Assembly: GCA_910577285.1 (NCBI GenBank)
Contig: CAJTLO010000004.1
Span: forward strand, 146,601 to 210,600
Reading direction: 5' to 3'
From: an uncultured Rikenellaceae bacterium
GTDB lineage: Bacteria > Bacteroidota > Bacteroidia > Bacteroidales > Rikenellaceae
Length of the DNA: 64,000 bases
The notes beneath the pieces were generated by a model. That model ran no database searches. It had not been told where the DNA came from and worked only from the letters and a program-made list of their open reading frames with translations. This document shows positions 61,499-64,000 of this stretch, one piece after another. Every line of letters begins with the position of its first letter. Position 1 is the stretch's first letter. Made by a program: the position numbers and the translations under genes.

Positions 61499-63283
61499 AT
61501 GAACATAGAGAATTACATCGAACAGGTCGCCGCCCGCACCGTGGAGGCGCTCTATCCGCAGGCCGCCGGCGCTCCCATCCAGATACAACGCACGCGCCGG
61601 GAGTTCGAGGGCGACTACACCCTGGTGGTGTTTCCCCTGCTCAAGGCGAGCCGCAAGTCGCCCGAGGCCACAGCCGCGGAGATCGGTGAAGCCCTCGTGG
61701 CCGGCCAGAGCGGCATCGAGTCGTTCAACGTGGTCAAAGGCTTTCTGAACATGACGCTGCGCCGCAGCTTCTGGAACGAGAAGATCGCCGAGATCGCCTC
61801 GGACGACAACTTCGGCTATGCAGCCCCCACCGGACGCACCGTCATGGTGGAGTATTCGTCGCCCAACACGAACAAGCCGCTCCACCTGGGCCACATCCGC
61901 AACAACCTGCTCGGCTACTCGGTAGCCGAGATCCTCAAGGCCAACGGCAACCGGGTGATCAAGGCCAACCTCGTGAACGACCGCGGCATCCACATCTGCA
62001 AAAGCATGCTCGCCTGGCAGAAGTTCGGCGGCGGAGAGACTCCCGCCTCGAGCGGCATGAAAGGCGACCACCTGGTGGGAAAATACTACGTGGAGTTCGA
62101 CCGGCACTACAAGGCAGAGATCGGAGAACTCGTCGCACAGGGGCAGAGCGAGGAGGAGGCGAAACGCAACGCCCCCATCATGCGGGAAGCGCAGGAGATG
62201 CTGCGCCGCTGGGAAGCGAAAGAGCCGGAGACCTATGCGCTGTGGGAAACGATGAACGGTTGGGTGTACGACGGTTTCGACAAGACCTACGCCGCCCTGG
62301 GCATCGACTTCGACAAGATCTACTACGAATCGCAGACTTACCTGCTGGGCAAGGAGCTGGTGGAGGAGGGACTCCGCAAAGGGGTCTTCTACCGCAGGCC
62401 CGACAACTCGGTGTGGATCGACCTCACGGCCGAGGGACTGGACGAGAAGCTGCTGCTGCGCGGCGACGGCACGTCGGTCTACATGACGCAGGACCTCGGC
62501 ACGGCCTACCGCCGTTTCGAGGACAACCGCCTCGACCAACTCATCTATGTGGTGGGCAACGAACAGAACTACCACTTCCAGGTGCTCAAACTCGTGCTGA
62601 AGAAGCTCGGCTACCAGGAGTGGAGCGACCACATCTTCCACCTCTCCTACGGCATGGTGGAGTTGCCCGAAGGGAAGATGAAGTCGCGCGAGGGCACGGT
62701 GGTGGATGCCGACGACCTGATCGAAGACATGGTATCGACCGCCATGGAGATGTCGCGCGAGCTGGGCAAGCTGGACGGCGCCACCTCCGAAGAGGCCGCC
62801 GCCATCAGCCACATGGTGGGACTGGGTGCACTCAAATACTTCATTCTGAAGGTAGACCCCAAGAAGACCATGCTCTTCGACCCGCGCGAATCGATCGATT
62901 TCAACGGCAACACAGGCCCCTTCATCCAGTACACCCACGCACGCATTCGCTCGGTGCTGCGCAAGGCCGAAGAGGCCGGCATCGTCTATGCGAACGACCA
63001 CACCGACGTACCGCTGGTGGCGGAGGAGATCGAACTCATCAAGACGCTCGACGAATTTCCGACCGTCGTCCGCCAGGCAGGCGACACCTGCTCGCCCTCG
63101 GTCATCGCCAACTATGTCTACGACCTGGCCAAATCCTACAACGGTTACTACCACGACCACTCCATCCTGCGCGAAGAGAACGAGGCCGTCCGCGCCTTCC
63201 GGCTCCGCCTGAGCTGCGAAGTGGCCCGCGTCGTCCGGCGCGGCATGCGTCTGCTCGGCATCGAGGTACCGGAAAGGATGTAG
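61499..63283 (+). CDS. argS: Arginyl-tRNA synthetase
   Basis: Charges tRNA-Arg. The 594-residue class I synthetase has the N-terminal Add1 domain, the SSPNTNKPLHLGHIRNNLLG motif with HLGH, a central GDGTSVYMTQDLGTAYRRFE segment, and a KMSK variant in EGKMKSREG, followed by the helical anticodon-binding domain with DALALR-type sequence (NYVYDLAKSYNGYY). Length is normal. A hairpin terminator follows. Confidence 0.98.
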   Translation: MNIENYIEQVAARTVEALYPQAAGAPIQIQRTRREFEGDYTLVVFPLLKASRKSPEATAAEIGEALVAGQSGIESFNVVKGFLNMTLRRSFWNEKIAEIASDDNFGYAAPTGRTVMVEYSSPNTNKPLHLGHIRNNLLGYSVAEILKANGNRVIKANLVNDRGIHICKSMLAWQKFGGGETPASSGMKGDHLVGKYYVEFDRHYKAEIGELVAQGQSEEEAKRNAPIMREAQEMLRRWEAKEPETYALWETMNGWVYDGFDKTYAALGIDFDKIYYESQTYLLGKELVEEGLRKGVFYRRPDNSVWIDLTAEGLDEKLLLRGDGTSVYMTQDLGTAYRRFEDNRLDQLIYVVGNEQNYHFQVLKLVLKKLGYQEWSDHIFHLSYGMVELPEGKMKSREGTVVDADDLIEDMVSTAMEMSRELGKLDGATSEEAAAISHMVGLGALKYFILKVDPKKTMLFDPRESIDFNGNTGPFIQYTHARIRSVLRKAEEAGIVYANDHTDVPLVAEEIELIKTLDEFPTVVRQAGDTCSPSVIANYVYDLAKSYNGYYHDHSILREENEAVRAFRLRLSCEVARVVRRGMRLLGIEVPERM

Positions 63284-63300
63284 CCCCGCCCCGACAGAAC

Positions 63301-63333
63301 ACGCAGGGGGAACCGGACCGGTTCCCCCTGCGT
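63301..63333 (+). terminator. Terminator of argS
   Basis: A perfect 15-bp stem (63301-63315 with 63319-63333) followed by GTTTCATTTT, 17 bp after the stop. Confidence 0.85.
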
Positions 63334-63437
63334 GTTTCATTTTCCGCTCCCGGAGCGCCTTGCTCGTCCGGGAATGCGTGCTCCGGAACGAAGCACCCGT
63401 CCCGATGCCGGACAGGCCCCCTGCGAAGCGCGGTGCG

Positions 63438-63845
63438 TCAGAACTCCCCGTTGAACGCTCGCGCCATCTGCTCGGCCATCTGGTCGAGTCCCTGCTGGAG
63501 CTTGGAGCCTATCATCATCTTCATCACCATGTTGAGTTTGGCATGCAGCACCAAACGCATGCGCGTATCATAGTCGCCCACCTGTTTGAGCTGTATCCAG
63601 AAGGTGAAATCGAGGGGCGAACGCTCGTCGCCCGTCACCTTGACATAGTCGTAGGGCACCTTATCGACCATCCGAAGCCGCATGCTCATGCCCTTGACCT
63701 TGAACGAACAGGTCGTTTCGTCGGCCACCCAATCCTCCACGCGTCCCTGCACCACGGGAGTGAAATTGTTGAAGTCGCTGATGACCGAATAGATCTGTGC
63801 CGCCGGACGGCGTATCTGTTGTTGCCGGCTCTCGTATTTTTCCAT
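63438..63845 (-). CDS. SRPBCC-fold protein
   Basis: Start at 63845 (MEKYESRQQQIRRPAAQIYSV) gives 135 residues. The sequence fits the START/SRPBCC helix-grip fold: an opening helix with ISDFNNFTPVV, strands CSFKVKGMSMRLRMVDK and FTFWIQLKQVGDYDTRMRLVLHA, and a long C-terminal helix (KLQQGLDQMAEQMARAF). It probably binds a hydrophobic ligand; no ligand is known. It is divergent from a gene that begins at 63900. Confidence 0.85.
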   Translation of the reverse strand: MEKYESRQQQIRRPAAQIYSVISDFNNFTPVVQGRVEDWVADETTCSFKVKGMSMRLRMVDKVPYDYVKVTGDERSPLDFTFWIQLKQVGDYDTRMRLVLHAKLNMVMKMMIGSKLQQGLDQMAEQMARAFNGEF

Positions 63846-63849
63846 AAAA

Positions 63850-63881
63850 TTTGCAGTATTGCGCTTTAATGCGTTATTTTG
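63850..63881 (+). promoter_or_regulatory. Possible promoter of the truncated last gene
   Basis: TTTG (63850-63853), 20-bp spacer, TTATTTTG (63874-63881), one mismatch in the -7 element. Confidence 0.4.
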
Positions 63882-63899
63882 CAACAGATTAAAAGATCC

Positions 63900-64000
63900 A
63901 TGCAAATCATCTGGCACGAAGATAAAGCATTGGTATTCAAATCGGGCGACTCCGAAGGCGACGTACCCTGCGTCCGCATCGGCGACGAGTCCGGGTTGAA
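63900..64000 (+). CDS. Truncated N-terminus of an unidentified gene
   Basis: An ATG at 63900 opens a frame that stays open to the window edge: MQIIWHEDKALVFKSGDSEG and 13 more residues. A promoter-like pair precedes it at proper distance. Too little is visible to name a family. Confidence 0.6.
   Translation, partial: MQIIWHEDKALVFKSGDSEGDVPCVRIGDESGL

Noticed and set aside
1..64000. CRISPR arrays, insertion sequences, prophage or integrase genes
   Set aside because: No regular repeat-spacer array, transposase or integrase motif, or terminal inverted repeats with target duplications were seen; the tandem repeats present lack spacers.

Overview
The window looks like chromosomal sequence from a GC-rich gut member of the Bacteroidales, most likely Alistipes or another Rikenellaceae. 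The taxon is inferred from gene content. The evidence is a SusD-family lipoprotein, families largely restricted to Bacteroidetes (DUF4296, DUF3078, DUF4831, TIGR02757, short PSD-type decarboxylase), and promoters of the Bacteroidetes sigma-ABfrA type (-33 TTTG, about 20 bp, -7 TAnnTTTG) at more than 20 gene starts. Nearly all genes are housekeeping or envelope genes. I saw no phage, transposase, CRISPR array, toxin-antitoxin pair or defence locus.

Layout. 1-2.2 kb: end of a SusCD-type glycan locus (partial susD and a surface lipoprotein), closed by a strong terminator. 2.2-3.1 kb: non-coding and repeat-rich, with a pentanucleotide microsatellite, a 159-bp tandem duplication and a 23-bp triplicate. 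3.1-5.2 kb: transketolase, then a second repeat-bearing spacer. 6.0-18.2 kb: one long minus-strand run: flippase, dut, DNA polymerase III delta', folK, three envelope or lipoprotein genes, rbfA, a LolC/E-type permease, a DUF4296 lipoprotein, an amidohydrolase and folE. 18.2-25.1 kb: rlmN, tRNA-Ala, tonB, a cysteine-dioxygenase-like cupin, prs, engB, fbp and thioredoxin. 25.4-29.8 kb: minus-strand cluster (AlkD-like, DUF4831, TrmN6-like, lipoprotein, TIGR02757) and tRNA-Glu(CUC). 30-31.6 kb: lipoprotein, rpmA and rplU. 31.7-39.8 kb: a GH31-like protein, cysQ, a small Cys-rich membrane protein, trkA, a GH3-family ligase-like protein, a deoxynucleoside kinase and an RsmF-type methyltransferase. 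40-46 kb: AI-2E transporter family protein, psd, cdsA, ftsH and rsfS, with about 0.85 kb of non-coding DNA between cdsA and ftsH. 46-51.5 kb: oxyR, a uracil-DNA-glycosylase-like protein, a YqhD-like dehydrogenase, a flavin reductase, tRNA-Glu(UUC)-rpsT and nfo. 51.6-57.7 kb: a DUF3078 protein, an S41 protease and a three-gene ABC importer for a metal chelate or cobamide. 57.9-64 kb: ffh, a GNAT acetyltransferase, dusB, argS, an SRPBCC protein and the first codons of a truncated gene.

How the genes connect. Translation and ribosome biogenesis dominate (rbfA, rlmN, engB, rpmA, rplU, rsfS, rpsT, ffh, dusB, argS, RsmF-type, TrmN6-like and three tRNAs). Envelope and phospholipid synthesis (cdsA, psd, flippase, LolC/E-type permease), carbon metabolism (tkt, fbp, prs) and oxidative or DNA-damage functions (oxyR, nfo, trx, UDG-like, AlkD-like) fill most of the rest.

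No convincing new multi-gene system is present. The features most worth following up are the GH31-like protein that lacks the usual catalytic aspartates, the Cys-clustered 89-residue membrane protein beside an orphan trkA, the cysteine-dioxygenase-like cupin in a presumed anaerobe, the repeat-bearing spacers, and the interval between dusB and a terminator about 330 bp downstream.
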